From: Flavobacterium sp. GSB-24
Lineage (GTDB): Bacteria > Bacteroidota > Bacteroidia > Flavobacteriales > Flavobacteriaceae
Direction: 5' to 3'
Assembly (NCBI RefSeq): GCF_027924665.1
Contig: NZ_AP027043.1
Coordinates: 5,146,001 to 5,210,000, forward strand
Length of the DNA stretch: 64,000 nt
Program-made: the position numbers and the translations under genes
The notes under the pieces: model-generated
What the model saw: the letters and a program-made list of their open reading frames with translations, nothing else
Databases searched by the model: none
What the model was told of the DNA's origin: nothing
Shown: positions 1 to 9,055 of the stretch, one piece after another
Position numbering within the stretch: position 1 is the stretch's first letter
How the letters are laid out: each line of letters begins with the position of its first letter

Positions 1-341
<341 letters not shown>

Positions 342-367
342 TTAATAATTTTAACTAAATAGTTTGA

Positions 368-395
368 CAAAACTAACTATTTTTGTAATGTGCAA
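368..395 (-). promoter_or_regulatory. Probable proS promoter (Bacteroidota type)
   Basis: On the minus strand, TTG (395-393) is separated by 17 bp from TAGTTTTG (375-368). This matches the flavobacterial consensus TTG-N17-23-TAnnTTTG. The -7 box lies about 54 bp before the proS ATG. A plus-strand TATTTTTG (378-385) overlaps the region and could serve the divergent gene at 416, but it lacks a well-spaced -33 TTG. Confidence 0.5.
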
Positions 396-415
396 CAATA
401 AAAAACACCACAGAT

Positions 416-1408
416 ATGAAAACTAACATTTCTCTTCGCCAAAACTCTAATCATTTTTACTTAATTGGATTATTGAGTTTATTACTTGCGTCGTGTGGTT
501 CTTACCAAAATTCATCTTATCATGACAATGATGGTGTATACGGTAATTCTTCATCAAACAGATATGTGCAGCAGTCTAATGGCACAAACAATCAATACAA
601 AGATTATTTCAGATCACTGCAAGATGATAACCAACCGACAGAAATTTTTACTGACGTTGACAATTATACCAATTATTCAGAAAATGACAGTACTCAAACA
701 GCTTCTGTAGCTTATCCTGCATGGGGAAGCAGTAGCTCTGACGTTTCTGTAAACGTATACTCAAACCCATCATGGTCATTTGGCTTTGGAATGGGCTATC
801 CTTATTACGGATGGGGCTATGGCGGATACTGGGGCTGGGGATACCCAGGTTACTGGGGAGGCTGGGGTTATCCAGGATACTGGGGACCAGGCTGGGGCTA
901 TCCAGGATATTGGGGAGGCGGTTACTACGGCTACAACAACTATAACTACACTTACGGAAGAAGAGGTTCTGCCGCATATTATGGAAACAGAAATTATGCA
1001 TACAACCGAAGCTACACTTCTAACAGAGGTTTTACAACAAATAGAAATTACACTACTAACAGAGGAAGTTACACAACCAATAGAAACTACACAACAAACA
1101 GATCTAATGGTTATACTGACTTTAGAAGATCTAATATGAATGGAGGAACTAGTCCGTCATTTACAAATAGAAGAGCTAATACCAATAGTGTAGATTACAG
1201 TAACTCTAGAAGATCTTACAACAATAGTAACACTACGACAAACAGAAGCTATAATTACAATAATAGCAACAACAGCAGTTCATCAAGAAGCTACACTCCT
1301 AGCAGTCCATCACGTTCAATGAACAGCGGTGGCGGTGGAAGCATGAGATCTTCTGGCGGCGGCGGTGGCGGCGGTATGAGATCTGGCGGTGGCGGAGGAA
1401 GAAGATAA
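416..1408 (+). CDS. Gly/Tyr/Asn-rich repetitive lipoprotein
   Basis: Function unknown. The N-terminus has a lipoprotein signal with a lipobox ending LLASC (lipid-anchor Cys27), so it should sit in the outer membrane or on the surface. Residues 120-180 are Gly/Trp/Tyr-rich, with three near-identical GWGYPGYWG units. Residues 195-290 are built from TNRNYTTNR-like units rich in Asn, Arg, Thr and Ser. The C-terminus is a polyglycine tail ending GGGGGRR. No enzyme domain is visible, and the composition suggests a disordered or fibrous surface protein. The gene ends 41 bp before the FadL-like porin gene and may be co-transcribed with it. Reading frames on the opposite strand here are artefacts of the skewed composition. 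Confidence 0.8.
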   Translation: MKTNISLRQNSNHFYLIGLLSLLLASCGSYQNSSYHDNDGVYGNSSSNRYVQQSNGTNNQYKDYFRSLQDDNQPTEIFTDVDNYTNYSENDSTQTASVAYPAWGSSSSDVSVNVYSNPSWSFGFGMGYPYYGWGYGGYWGWGYPGYWGGWGYPGYWGPGWGYPGYWGGGYYGYNNYNYTYGRRGSAAYYGNRNYAYNRSYTSNRGFTTNRNYTTNRGSYTTNRNYTTNRSNGYTDFRRSNMNGGTSPSFTNRRANTNSVDYSNSRRSYNNSNTTTNRSYNYNNSNNSSSSRSYTPSSPSRSMNSGGGGSMRSSGGGGGGGMRSGGGGGRR

Positions 1409-1449
1409 TTTTTTCTCACTAAACTAAATTCAAACTAAAACTTATCCAA

Positions 1450-2952
1450 ATGAAAAAAATACTTTTCCTACTTATAACAGGACTAACTGCCAGCGCGTCA
1501 TATTCTCAAGAAGTTTCAGATGCTTTGCGTTATTCTCAAGACAATCTAACAGGAACTGCAAGATTTAGAGCTATGAGCGGTGCTTTCGGTGCTGTTGGAG
1601 GGGATTTATCATCTTTAAGCGTCAACCCAGCTGGTTCTGCAGTTTTTAATACCAATCAAGTTGGAATATCTTTTAGTAATCAAAACATTAAAAATAATTC
1701 TGAGTACTTTGGAACTCAAACTTCAGATAAAGAAAACTCTTTTATTTTGAATCAAGCGGGAGGTGTTTTTGTTTTTAAAGATCGTAATCCTAACAACGGT
1801 TGGAATAAAATTGCTATTGGCGCGACATACGAGAATACAAATAATTTTAATAATGATATTTTCTCTGCTGGAACAAATCCAATCAATTCTGTTGATGACT
1901 ATTTCTTATCCTTTGCGAATGGAATTCCTTTACAAGATATTGATGGATTAGATTATAGAGATTTAAACTACAAAGAACAACAGGCTTATATGGGATACTG
2001 GGGACATGTTATAGACCCTGCATCTAATACACCAGGAAATACTCAATATATTAGTAATGTTCCTGCCGGAGGAAATTATTATCAAGAAAATGAAATACAC
2101 ACTAGAGGATACAACAGTAAAGTAGGTTTTAATATTGCAACTTCATACAGAGATAGACTTTATTTAGGAGCCAACTTAAATGTTCACGTAACTGACTATA
2201 GAAGATCGACAAGTTTTTACGAAGACAACAGCAATCCATTACAGCCTTATGAAACTATTTCAAATTTACGTTTCAATAATGAATTGTATACTTACGGAAA
2301 TGGTTTTTCTTTCCAGCTTGGAGCTATAGGAAAAGTAACTGATGCTTTTAGACTAGGTGTTGCTTACGAATCGAATACTTGGTACGAGCTATATGATGAA
2401 ACTTCACAAAGCATTTACACGACAAGACAAGCAGATGGCGGACAACCTTTAAATGCGAATGTGAATCCTAATATTGTAAATGTATACGAATCATACACTT
2501 TACAAACTCCAGACAAATGGACTTTTAGCGCTGCGTATGTTTTTGGAAAATCAGGTTTATTAAGTGTTGATTATGCTGTAAAAAATTACGGAAATGCAAA
2601 ATTCAAACCTACAAATGATGCTGGTTTCAGAGGAATCAACAGCGATATCAATAATAATCTAACTAGCACAGGAGAGCTTCGTATTGGTGGTGAATATAAA
2701 ATTAATCAACTAAGTTTACGAGCTGGATATCGTTTTGAAGGAAGTCCGTACAAAAATGGAACTACTGTGGGAGATTTAACCAGCTATTCTGGTGGTTTGG
2801 GTTACAATTTTGGAGGCACTAAATTAGATTTAGCTTACTCTTATTTAGAAAGAAAATCGAATCAAAGATTTTTTGCTACAGGTTTTACAGATGGGGCTAA
2901 CCTGTCTTCAAAACTAAACAATGTAACACTTACTTTATTATTTGAATTGTAA
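1450..2952 (+). CDS. OMPP1/FadL/TodX-family outer-membrane transport protein
   Basis: Predicted 500-residue outer-membrane beta-barrel for uptake of hydrophobic compounds. Residues 1-19 are a Sec signal ending YSQ. The mature N-terminus LRYSQDNLTGTARFRAMSGA, then GAVGGDLSSLSVNPAG, is the conserved hatch region of this family in Bacteroidota. The rest alternates short Tyr/Phe-rich strands and polar loops, and the protein ends in an aromatic-hydrophobic strand (TLTLLFEL) expected for BAM-dependent insertion. The substrate cannot be read from the sequence. It lies between the Gly-rich lipoprotein and rimO, with a terminator-like hairpin just after the stop. Confidence 0.8.
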   Translation: MKKILFLLITGLTASASYSQEVSDALRYSQDNLTGTARFRAMSGAFGAVGGDLSSLSVNPAGSAVFNTNQVGISFSNQNIKNNSEYFGTQTSDKENSFILNQAGGVFVFKDRNPNNGWNKIAIGATYENTNNFNNDIFSAGTNPINSVDDYFLSFANGIPLQDIDGLDYRDLNYKEQQAYMGYWGHVIDPASNTPGNTQYISNVPAGGNYYQENEIHTRGYNSKVGFNIATSYRDRLYLGANLNVHVTDYRRSTSFYEDNSNPLQPYETISNLRFNNELYTYGNGFSFQLGAIGKVTDAFRLGVAYESNTWYELYDETSQSIYTTRQADGGQPLNANVNPNIVNVYESYTLQTPDKWTFSAAYVFGKSGLLSVDYAVKNYGNAKFKPTNDAGFRGINSDINNNLTSTGELRIGGEYKINQLSLRAGYRFEGSPYKNGTTVGDLTSYSGGLGYNFGGTKLDLAYSYLERKSNQRFFATGFTDGANLSSKLNNVTLTLLFEL

Positions 2953-2973
2953 TTAAGAATAAATAGATGAATG

Positions 2974-3010
2974 AAAATTTCCGTTTGGTATTTACTGAAC
3001 GGATTTTTTT
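2974..3010 (+). terminator. Rho-independent terminator after the FadL-like gene
   Basis: The stem TCCGTT / AACGGA encloses an 11-nt loop and is followed by a run of eight or more T. It starts 22 bp after the porin stop codon. Confidence 0.6.
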
Positions 3011-3130
3011 TTACTCCTAATTTAAGATCATTTTTATTTTTAATCTCAAAATAACATCCTAAAAGCAAAATCCGCTTCATAAAAAACACCTAAAACATGT
3101 TGAAACTAGTGTGTTTGAATAAAAAAAGTG

Positions 3131-3138
3131 TAATTTTG
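3131..3138 (+). promoter_or_regulatory. -7 box upstream of rimO
   Basis: TAATTTTG is an exact match to the Bacteroidota -7 consensus TAnnTTTG, 19 bp before the rimO ATG. The nearest TTTG (3114-3117) is only 13 bp upstream, closer than the usual spacing, so only the -7 element is claimed. Confidence 0.4.
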
Positions 3139-3157
3139 CACTCCAATTTATAAAAGT

Positions 3158-4471
3158 ATGAGAACCAAGTCTTTAAAAAAGAACAAAATTAACGTAATCA
3201 CTCTTGGGTGTTCAAAAAATGTTTATGACAGTGAAGTCCTTATGGGTCAGCTGCGTGCCAATGGAAAAGAAGTTGAACATGAAGCTCCAGCAGAAAAAGA
3301 AGGAAACATTATTGTAATCAACACTTGTGGTTTTATTGATAATGCAAAAGCAGAATCGGTAAACATGATTTTGGAATATGCCGATAAAAAAGACAGAGGA
3401 CTTGTAGATAAAGTTTTCGTTACAGGATGTTTATCTGAACGTTACAGACCAGATTTAGAAAAAGAAATTCCAAATGTGGATCAATATTTTGGAACTACAG
3501 AATTACCTCAATTATTAAAAGCTCTAGGAGCCGATTATAAACATGAATTACTTGGAGAACGTTTAACTACGACTCCAAAAAATTATGCTTACCTAAAAAT
3601 TGCAGAGGGCTGCGACAGACCGTGTAGTTTTTGTGCAATTCCGTTAATGAGAGGTTCGCACGTTTCTCAGCCAATTGAAAAATTAGTTAAAGAAGCTCAA
3701 GGTTTAGCTAAAAATGGCGTTAAAGAGTTAATCTTGATTGCTCAAGATTTAACTTATTACGGACTTGATCTTTATAAAAAAAGAAATCTTGCGGAACTTT
3801 TAGAAGAATTAGCAAAAGTTGAAGGCATAGAATGGATTCGTCTTCATTATGCTTATCCAACTGGTTTCCCAATGGATGTTTTGGAATTAATGAAACGAGA
3901 GCCAAAAATCTGTAATTATATTGATATTCCGTTACAGCATATTTCAGATTCGATTTTGAAATCGATGCGTCGTGGTACTACTCAAGCTAAAACAACTCAG
4001 TTATTAAAAGATTTCCGTGCTGCAGTTCCAGGAATGGCAATTAGAACTACTTTAATTGTTGGTTATCCAGGTGAAACTCAAGAGGATTTTGAAATTTTGA
4101 AAGATTTTGTTCAAGAAATGAAATTTGACAGAATGGGGTGTTTTGCTTATTCTCACGAAGAAAATACTCATGCTTATTTATTGGAAGACAATGTTCCAGA
4201 TGATATCAAACAGGCTAGAGCAAATGAGATTATGGAATTACAGTCTCAAATTTCTTGGGATTTAAACCAAGAAAAAGTAGGCAAGACTTTCAAATGTATT
4301 ATCGACAGAAAAGAAGGAGCACATTTTGTTGGACGTACAGAGTTTGACAGCCCTGATGTTGACAATGAAGTATTAATTGATGCTTCTAAACATTACGTAA
4401 AAACAGGTGAATTTGTTAATATAAAAATAATTGAAGCTACAGAATTTGATTTATACGGAGAACCTGCTTAA
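3158..4471 (+). CDS. rimO: Ribosomal protein S12 methylthiotransferase RimO
   Basis: A cytoplasmic radical SAM enzyme that adds a methylthio group to an Asp of ribosomal protein S12 using two [4Fe-4S] clusters. The N-terminal UPF0004 domain carries its cluster cysteines in TLGCSKNVYDSEVLMGQL, NTCGFI and VTGCLSERY. The radical SAM motif CX3CX2C is present as CDRPCSFC, and a TRAM-like domain follows at roughly residues 370-437. The 437-residue length is normal. The TLGCSKN and YGEPA features and the lack of a MiaB-type signature favour RimO over MiaB. It starts after a -7 box and is followed at 43 bp by a secreted Gly-rich protein gene. Confidence 0.93.
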   Translation: MRTKSLKKNKINVITLGCSKNVYDSEVLMGQLRANGKEVEHEAPAEKEGNIIVINTCGFIDNAKAESVNMILEYADKKDRGLVDKVFVTGCLSERYRPDLEKEIPNVDQYFGTTELPQLLKALGADYKHELLGERLTTTPKNYAYLKIAEGCDRPCSFCAIPLMRGSHVSQPIEKLVKEAQGLAKNGVKELILIAQDLTYYGLDLYKKRNLAELLEELAKVEGIEWIRLHYAYPTGFPMDVLELMKREPKICNYIDIPLQHISDSILKSMRRGTTQAKTTQLLKDFRAAVPGMAIRTTLIVGYPGETQEDFEILKDFVQEMKFDRMGCFAYSHEENTHAYLLEDNVPDDIKQARANEIMELQSQISWDLNQEKVGKTFKCIIDRKEGAHFVGRTEFDSPDVDNEVLIDASKHYVKTGEFVNIKIIEATEFDLYGEPA

Positions 4472-4514
4472 ATTTACGCTGAACAATAGTTAACATTAGA
4501 TAAAAGATACTTTT

Positions 4515-5075
4515 ATGAAACCAATTCAAACTTTATTAATTTTAGTTTTAAGCCTATTCTTTTTCGATAGTGCCTCTGCACAATATGGAAACGGATACAA
4601 CAATGGTTATGGTAATGGCTATGGCAACGGTTACGGAAGAGGCGGCGGAATGGACAGAAGTATGATGGCAGGACAGCAGCAAGGTTCACAAAGTAAGCCT
4701 AAAGAAATTCCTGTTGAAGAAACGGCTGGTAAAATTGTCGAACAAATGAAACCTGATGTAAATCTTGATGACTTACAAGCGATTGCTATTACAAATGTTT
4801 TGACAGACAGTTTAAGAGAACAAGGTATTTTATTGAAAAATGAAAGCAGTAGTCAAGAGCAAAAAATTGAGCAGATAAAAGCTTTAAGAGAAAGTACTGA
4901 TAAAAAAATTGGCTCTTTTTTAAATCCAGATCAAATAGAGAAGTACAAGACTTTCATGGAGAAACTAAAAGAAGGCAAAACAGGAAAATCTAAAAAGAAA
5001 AAAGACAAAGACTCAAAAAAATCTAAAGAAAATACAGAAGTAAAAGAAAACACAGATACGAAAATCGAAGAATAA
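4515..5075 (+). CDS. Secreted protein with GYGNGYG repeats and Lys-rich tail
   Basis: Unknown function. Residues 1-22 are a signal peptide ending SASAQ. They are followed by a short NGYGNGYGNGYGRGGG repeat segment, a helical middle (about residues 70-155) with heptad-like spacing, and a very basic low-complexity tail of KKKKDKDSKKSK type ending in acidic residues. The middle part recalls small periplasmic helical proteins of the Spy/DUF type, but that is a guess. The amidase gene follows after 26 bp, so the two are probably co-transcribed and an envelope role is likely. Confidence 0.7.
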   Translation: MKPIQTLLILVLSLFFFDSASAQYGNGYNNGYGNGYGNGYGRGGGMDRSMMAGQQQGSQSKPKEIPVEETAGKIVEQMKPDVNLDDLQAIAITNVLTDSLREQGILLKNESSSQEQKIEQIKALRESTDKKIGSFLNPDQIEKYKTFMEKLKEGKTGKSKKKKDKDSKKSKENTEVKENTDTKIEE

Positions 5076-5101
5076 TCGTTTAAAACCATAAACAACGAAT
5101 T

Positions 5102-6004
5102 ATGACAAAAAAACATTTTTGTTATCTTATTTTAGCTGTTATAATCAGTTCTTGCTCTACAAATCCGTATAAGAATACGGAAAAAGCATATGACCAGCAG
5201 TTAAAAACTTTAGAAAACCAGATTACCAACAAAGAAGCAAAACCAATTCCTGCAACTCCTGTTGTAATTGATACTTCTTATGCACAACAATTAGGAATTA
5301 TAAAAGATACTTTATCTAAAACTGGTTCTACCTATTTAGTAAATGGAATTAATACAGAGTGGATTGGTACCGTAAACTTTAATTTAAGAAAACCAAGTTT
5401 CGTTATTATTCATCATACTGCTCAAGATTCGCTTCAGCAGACTATTAATACTTTTACAAAAACAAAAACTCAGGTTAGCGCACATTATGTGATTTCTGAA
5501 AATGGAAAAGTAGTACAAATGCTTAACGATTACCTAAGAGCTTGGCATGCCGGAAATTCTACTTGGGGAAAAACAACAGATTTAAATTCCTGTTCTATCG
5601 GAATTGAATTAGACAATAATGGTTTCAAACCTTTTACAGAGGCACAAATCAACAGTCTTGTTGCTTTGCTGACTAAGCTGAAAAAAGACTATAACATTCC
5701 GACTCAAAACTTTTTAGGTCACGCCGATATTGCTCCAGGGAGAAAACAAGACCCAAGTGCTTTATTTCCTTGGAAAACACTTGCCGAAAAAGGTTTCGGA
5801 ATCTGGCCGGATGAAATTCTAGAACCTGCACCATTCGATTTTAAAATCGAACCTGCGCTACGAATAATTGGATATAATACTAAAAATTTAACTGCAGCAA
5901 TTCAGGCATTTAAATTACATTATATTCAAACCGACGCAACCTCAACCTTAGACAGAAAGACAATTGATACTATTTATTCGATTTACAAAAAACAAGTTCA
6001 ATAA
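5102..6004 (+). CDS. N-acetylmuramoyl-L-alanine amidase (Amidase_2/PGRP fold), lipoprotein
   Basis: Predicted peptidoglycan amidase cleaving the MurNAc-L-Ala bond in the periplasm. It has an N-terminal lipobox (IISSC, Cys18). The Amidase_2 domain spans about residues 85-230. Likely zinc ligands are His104/His105 in VIIHHTA and His207 in GHADIAPGRKQDP, with the conserved PGRKxDP ending. AWHAG (His149) and SIGIEL are further family motifs. The C-terminal 70 residues resemble a short peptidoglycan-binding helical region (ALRIIGY...AAIQAFKLHY). The layout resembles AmiD of Proteobacteria, an outer-membrane-anchored recycling amidase. A strong terminator follows. Confidence 0.87.
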   Translation: MTKKHFCYLILAVIISSCSTNPYKNTEKAYDQQLKTLENQITNKEAKPIPATPVVIDTSYAQQLGIIKDTLSKTGSTYLVNGINTEWIGTVNFNLRKPSFVIIHHTAQDSLQQTINTFTKTKTQVSAHYVISENGKVVQMLNDYLRAWHAGNSTWGKTTDLNSCSIGIELDNNGFKPFTEAQINSLVALLTKLKKDYNIPTQNFLGHADIAPGRKQDPSALFPWKTLAEKGFGIWPDEILEPAPFDFKIEPALRIIGYNTKNLTAAIQAFKLHYIQTDATSTLDRKTIDTIYSIYKKQVQ

Positions 6005-6027
6005 ATAAGATTCAATTTTAAAATAAG

Positions 6028-6063
6028 CAACGCATTTCTAAGTTTTAGAAATGCGTTTTTTTA
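6028..6063 (+). terminator. Rho-independent terminator after the amidase
   Basis: An 11-bp stem ACGCATTTCTA / TAGAAATGCGT with a 5-nt loop is followed by a T-run. It lies 25 bp after the amidase stop codon. Confidence 0.85.
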
Positions 6064-6105
6064 TTTAAATAGCGAAAGAATATACAAGAAATTGATTTAT
6101 AAAAA

Positions 6106-6130
6106 GAAGACACACTGCAGCGCGTCTCTA
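6106..6130. repeat. Partial copy of a dispersed GACGCACYGCAGTGCGTC-type repeat
   Basis: The stretch contains a short palindromic core around CTGCAG and ends GTCTCTACA. It is closely related to the arms of the inverted-repeat element at 24740-24835 (shared TGTAGAGACGC and GCAGTG). It appears to be one half-site of the same family, sitting between two convergent genes. Confidence 0.6.
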
Positions 6131-6173
6131 CAAAATATTGTTAGAATAGACCCACTAAGAGCTTTAAGTGACA

Positions 6174-6234
6174 CAACTAACAACTAACAACTAACAACTA
6201 ACAACTAACAACTAACAACTAACAACTAACAACT
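6174..6234. repeat. Heptamer tandem array (CAACTAA), 8 full copies plus 5 nt
   Basis: A perfect 7-bp tandem repeat of CAACTAA runs without interruption, with no spacers and no open frame across it. It lies in the convergent gap between the amidase and porin terminators. Confidence 0.95.
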
Positions 6235-6252
6235 CAAAATTCAAAGTTTACC

Positions 6253-6301
6253 ATTCACAATTCACCATTCACCATTCACAATTCACAATTCACAATTCAC
6301 A
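6253..6301. repeat. Second heptamer tandem array (ATTCACM), 7 copies
   Basis: Seven copies of a 7-bp unit, five ATTCACA and two ATTCACC, begin 18 bp after the CAACTAA array. Both neighbouring arrays share the 7-bp period although the units differ. Confidence 0.93.
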
Positions 6302-6317
6302 AACCTCTTCCAATAAA

Positions 6318-6356
6318 AAAGCTGCCAAAACATTAGTATGTTTCGACAGCTCCAAA
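6318..6356 (-). terminator. Rho-independent terminator after the porin gene
   Basis: On the minus strand AGCTGTCGAAACA pairs with TGTTTTGGCAGCT around a short loop and is followed by TTTTTT. It is placed 32 bp after the porin stop codon. Confidence 0.75.
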
Positions 6357-6383
6357 AAAAAAAAAAAATATCAATCTTTATCT

Positions 6384-7475
6384 CTAGAAAGAGTATGTTG
6401 TAGCAATTAAAGCGTAGAAGCTTCCTCCTGTTGGCAATGCATCTTTATCTAAGAATATATCTTCAGACGCTGCATCGTATCTAAGCTCAGGAATAATTGT
6501 AAGCTTTCCAACTTTGTAATTTAATGAAACCGTGTTTGCAAAAACACTAGATCCTGTTAATGTCCCCATACTTGGCGCTGCATCTTTAGCATCAAAATAT
6601 TCCATTCTGTAAGCTAAAAGCAATGATGGGCTGAATGAATAATTAGCATATCCAACTATTGAAAACCACTCACCATCTAAAGCACTATCAAAATCGTTTG
6701 TAGTTTTAGCGTAAGTTGCATTTAACCCAAGACCAAAACTATCACTAATTGTTTTAGAAGCAGTCAAGTCAAACTGAGTTTTATTTTCGTCTGATACTGG
6801 AATTACACTTCCTGGTATTGGATTAGTACTTCCTGTTGTAAAATTCAAATAAGCACTTCCTGTATCTCCTATATATCCTACCTGCCCTATGAACGTTTTT
6901 TGATAAGAACCCGCATCCATCGCTGATTTAAAATCTGTTGGATTTGTTACTCCTAACATAGCTGTAAATTTACCAGCAGTATATTGTGCTTTAACACCCG
7001 TGTTAAAAAATGGACCATAAGAAAAAGCATAAGACATACTGTAGTTTTTGTTATCTACGGCATCCAAAACTTCATATCCAATATGAGTTCCAAAACTACC
7101 TGCCACTACTTTAAATTCATCAGTCAAATTGTATGTAAAGAATAATTGTTTAATTAAAAATTTTGCACTTACATCTTTATCTGGTGTTTCATTATATGAA
7201 AACTCTGCTGCTCTTTTTCCGAAACCTAAGTCTACAAAAACAGAAGCTTTTCCAAAAGTATGACCTGCCTCGATCGACGCCATTCCTAGTTCGAATGAAT
7301 TTTGTGAGTTGGTGAAGCTCGTTAATCCATTCATCTGTTTTGAAAAATCATATTTATAGTACGCATCTGCAGAGCCTCCCCAGGTGGTTGCTGGTGGAGC
7401 GGCTGCTTCATCTTCTTGGGCAAAAGCAAAAGAACTTGTTAACATCGCGGCTAAAATGTGAAATACTTTTTTCAT
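6384..7475 (-). CDS. Outer-membrane beta-barrel porin, OmpL-like (bbp2 type)
   Basis: Predicted 363-residue porin. The signal peptide runs to FAFAQ at about residue 20, then an acidic-Ala/Pro linker (EDEAAAPPATT), then barrel strands with alternating aromatic residues (TWGGSADAYYKYDF, KQLFFTYNLTDEFKVVAGSFG, KLTIIPELRYDAAS) and a terminal TTYSF strand. The opening GGSADAYYKYDF and the sequence KVVAGSFGTHIGYE resemble the putative beta-barrel porin-2 family. The cargo is unknown; it may be a general or sugar porin. It lies just outside the mannan locus, on the same strand as the susC operon but separated from it by about 600 bp and a terminator, so it is probably an independent unit. Confidence 0.72.
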   Translation of the reverse strand: MKKVFHILAAMLTSSFAFAQEDEAAAPPATTWGGSADAYYKYDFSKQMNGLTSFTNSQNSFELGMASIEAGHTFGKASVFVDLGFGKRAAEFSYNETPDKDVSAKFLIKQLFFTYNLTDEFKVVAGSFGTHIGYEVLDAVDNKNYSMSYAFSYGPFFNTGVKAQYTAGKFTAMLGVTNPTDFKSAMDAGSYQKTFIGQVGYIGDTGSAYLNFTTGSTNPIPGSVIPVSDENKTQFDLTASKTISDSFGLGLNATYAKTTNDFDSALDGEWFSIVGYANYSFSPSLLLAYRMEYFDAKDAAPSMGTLTGSSVFANTVSLNYKVGKLTIIPELRYDAASEDIFLDKDALPTGGSFYALIATTYSF

Positions 7476-8029
7476 GTTTTAAATTGGTTTTTAGTTATTA
7501 ATTGATTCTGGTTAGTTAATCTTTTATATATCTATTTAATAGTATAAGTCATTTCTAAAACCTATTTCCGCCCTCTAAAACATCATCATTTTCATTAGCG
7601 AATTTATTAACTTTTGTATGAGTAGAATAATTCAAAAGTACTTTTTTGACGTTTTAGACGAAGAATTACGGATTACAAAAATTAAATTAACAATAATCGT
7701 TATTTGACATTTATCGATATTTTTTTTTGAAAATTCAACAACAGAATTTCAAGTAAAACAATTAAAAAAACAGGGTTTGATTAAAAAACAAAGCTAAAAA
7801 CTGACATAAAACGATTATAAAGTAACCTTAAAAAAAAAACAACCCCAAAATAAAAGGGGGTGTTAATCAAAAACAACACAAAAAAGAACAAAAGTCATAT
7901 TCTCGTATCAATTAAAAAACAGTTGAAAACCAGCGAAACTAATTCTTACAAAAAATAAAATCAGGAAAACCACCTTTATCATCACTTTTACAAGCTCAAA
8001 TGCTTAAATAAAAAGTTCATAAAAACAAA
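7476..8029. other. Gene-free AT-rich interval
   Basis: No convincing coding frame is present on either strand. On the minus strand TACTTTTG (7640-7633) matches the -7 consensus and could drive the porin with a leader of about 150 nt, but no well-placed -33 TTG is seen. Short A/T homopolymers and a small ACCCCCTTTTATTTTGGGGT-type hairpin near 7833-7860 are the only other structures. Confidence 0.5.
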
Positions 8030-8062
8030 AAAGCCTGCTCAAGTTTGAACAGGCTCTTTTTA
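8030..8062 (-). terminator. Terminator at the end of the susC operon
   Basis: On the minus strand AGCCTGTTCAA pairs with TTGAGCAGGCT around a short loop and is followed by a T-run. It lies 17 bp after the GH5 stop codon and closes the susC-susD-SGBP-GH27-GH5 unit. Confidence 0.85.
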
Positions 8063-8078
8063 AACAGACAATTATTTT

Positions 8079-9044
8079 CTAGTCTACCTTATTATACTTT
8101 CTTAAATATTCTCGAACTTTAAGTCCAGATTCTTTTAAATCTTCGTCTTGCCATTTCCCTTCAGATTTAGCTGATTTCTTTAGGATTGAACAAGTTTCAT
8201 CTTTATCAGATACCGACCAAGTAATCCAGCTTATCTTTCTAGATTCCATCCAATCTATATATTCCTGCCAAGCTTGATAGTTTAAAGGTCCATCTCCTGA
8301 TGCTTCCATTCCTGCTGATTCTGAAACAAAAACGGGGAGTCCGCTTTTGATTGCCGCGTCTGTTCTGTCTCTTAATTCTTTTCCGTGTGTGGCAGCATAA
8401 AAATGCATGGTATACATTATATTAGTATAACCTGTAATTGGGTCTTCGGCAGGAAGATCAATATCTTGATCCCAATGCGGACAGCCAACGAGTATAATAT
8501 TATTAGGATCGTTCTCTCTGATGACTTTAATTACCTCTTCTGCATAATTTTTTACTTCCCACCAAGTTTCATGATCTGGCTCATTAAATACTTCATATAT
8601 AATATTAGGATACTTAGCATATTTTTTTGACATCTCTTCAAAAAATACTTTCGCCTCTTTTAAGTTGATATTGTGACTGTGCCAATCTATTATTACATAG
8701 ATATCCGATTTTATGGCGCCATTTACAACTGCTTCTACTTTTTCTTTAGAAAACTGCGGATTATTAATATAAGAATGATCTCCGAGTTCTACACCCATTG
8801 CAGCGCGAACCACATTACAATTAAAATCTTTTTTTAACCAGGCTACTGCTTTTTCATTATAAAATCGAGGCCATAAACTATGCCAGCCAAAACTTAGTCC
8901 GCGAAGAACAACAGGATTGTTGTTCTTATCTACAAGCTGGGTTCCCTGAACACTTAACTGACCATGCTTTTTTACAAATTGTGCATTCGAAATACTGCCA
9001 AACATTACAAGAAAAAAAGTGACATACCAAAGCTTCAACTTCAT
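8079..9044 (-). CDS. GH5 family endo-beta-1,4-glycanase (subfamily 2-like)
   Basis: Exported endo-acting glycoside hydrolase of clan GH-A. Residues 1-21 are a signal peptide ending SNAQ. The (beta/alpha)8 domain begins LSVQGTQLVDKNNNPVVLRG and GLSFGWHSLWPRFYN, a signature of GH5_2 endoglucanases. The acid/base is Glu155 in YEVFNEP, the nucleophile Glu242 in VFVSESAG, and the substrate-binding His in DWHSH and MHFYAATHG are present. GH5_2 members are usually cellulases, so in this locus it probably cuts glucosyl linkages of glucomannan, although mannanase activity is possible. It is the last gene of the susC operon, 11 bp after GH27. The 321-residue length is typical for a single catalytic domain. 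Confidence 0.88.
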   Translation of the reverse strand: MKLKLWYVTFFLVMFGSISNAQFVKKHGQLSVQGTQLVDKNNNPVVLRGLSFGWHSLWPRFYNEKAVAWLKKDFNCNVVRAAMGVELGDHSYINNPQFSKEKVEAVVNGAIKSDIYVIIDWHSHNINLKEAKVFFEEMSKKYAKYPNIIYEVFNEPDHETWWEVKNYAEEVIKVIRENDPNNIILVGCPHWDQDIDLPAEDPITGYTNIMYTMHFYAATHGKELRDRTDAAIKSGLPVFVSESAGMEASGDGPLNYQAWQEYIDWMESRKISWITWSVSDKDETCSILKKSAKSEGKWQDEDLKESGLKVREYLRKYNKVD

Positions 9045-9055
9045 AATATTAAGTT

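Noticed and set aside
648..1139. Open frames on both strands inside the Gly/Tyr-rich lipoprotein gene
   Set aside because: They are products of repetitive GGN and TAY codons; only the frame with the lipobox and normal start is supported.
6174..6301. Possible CRISPR array
   Set aside because: The units are 7 bp and directly abutting, with no spacers, and no cas genes are near.
7476..8029. A possible small gene in the 550-bp gap
   Set aside because: No frame with a plausible start, length and amino acid make-up was found on either strand.
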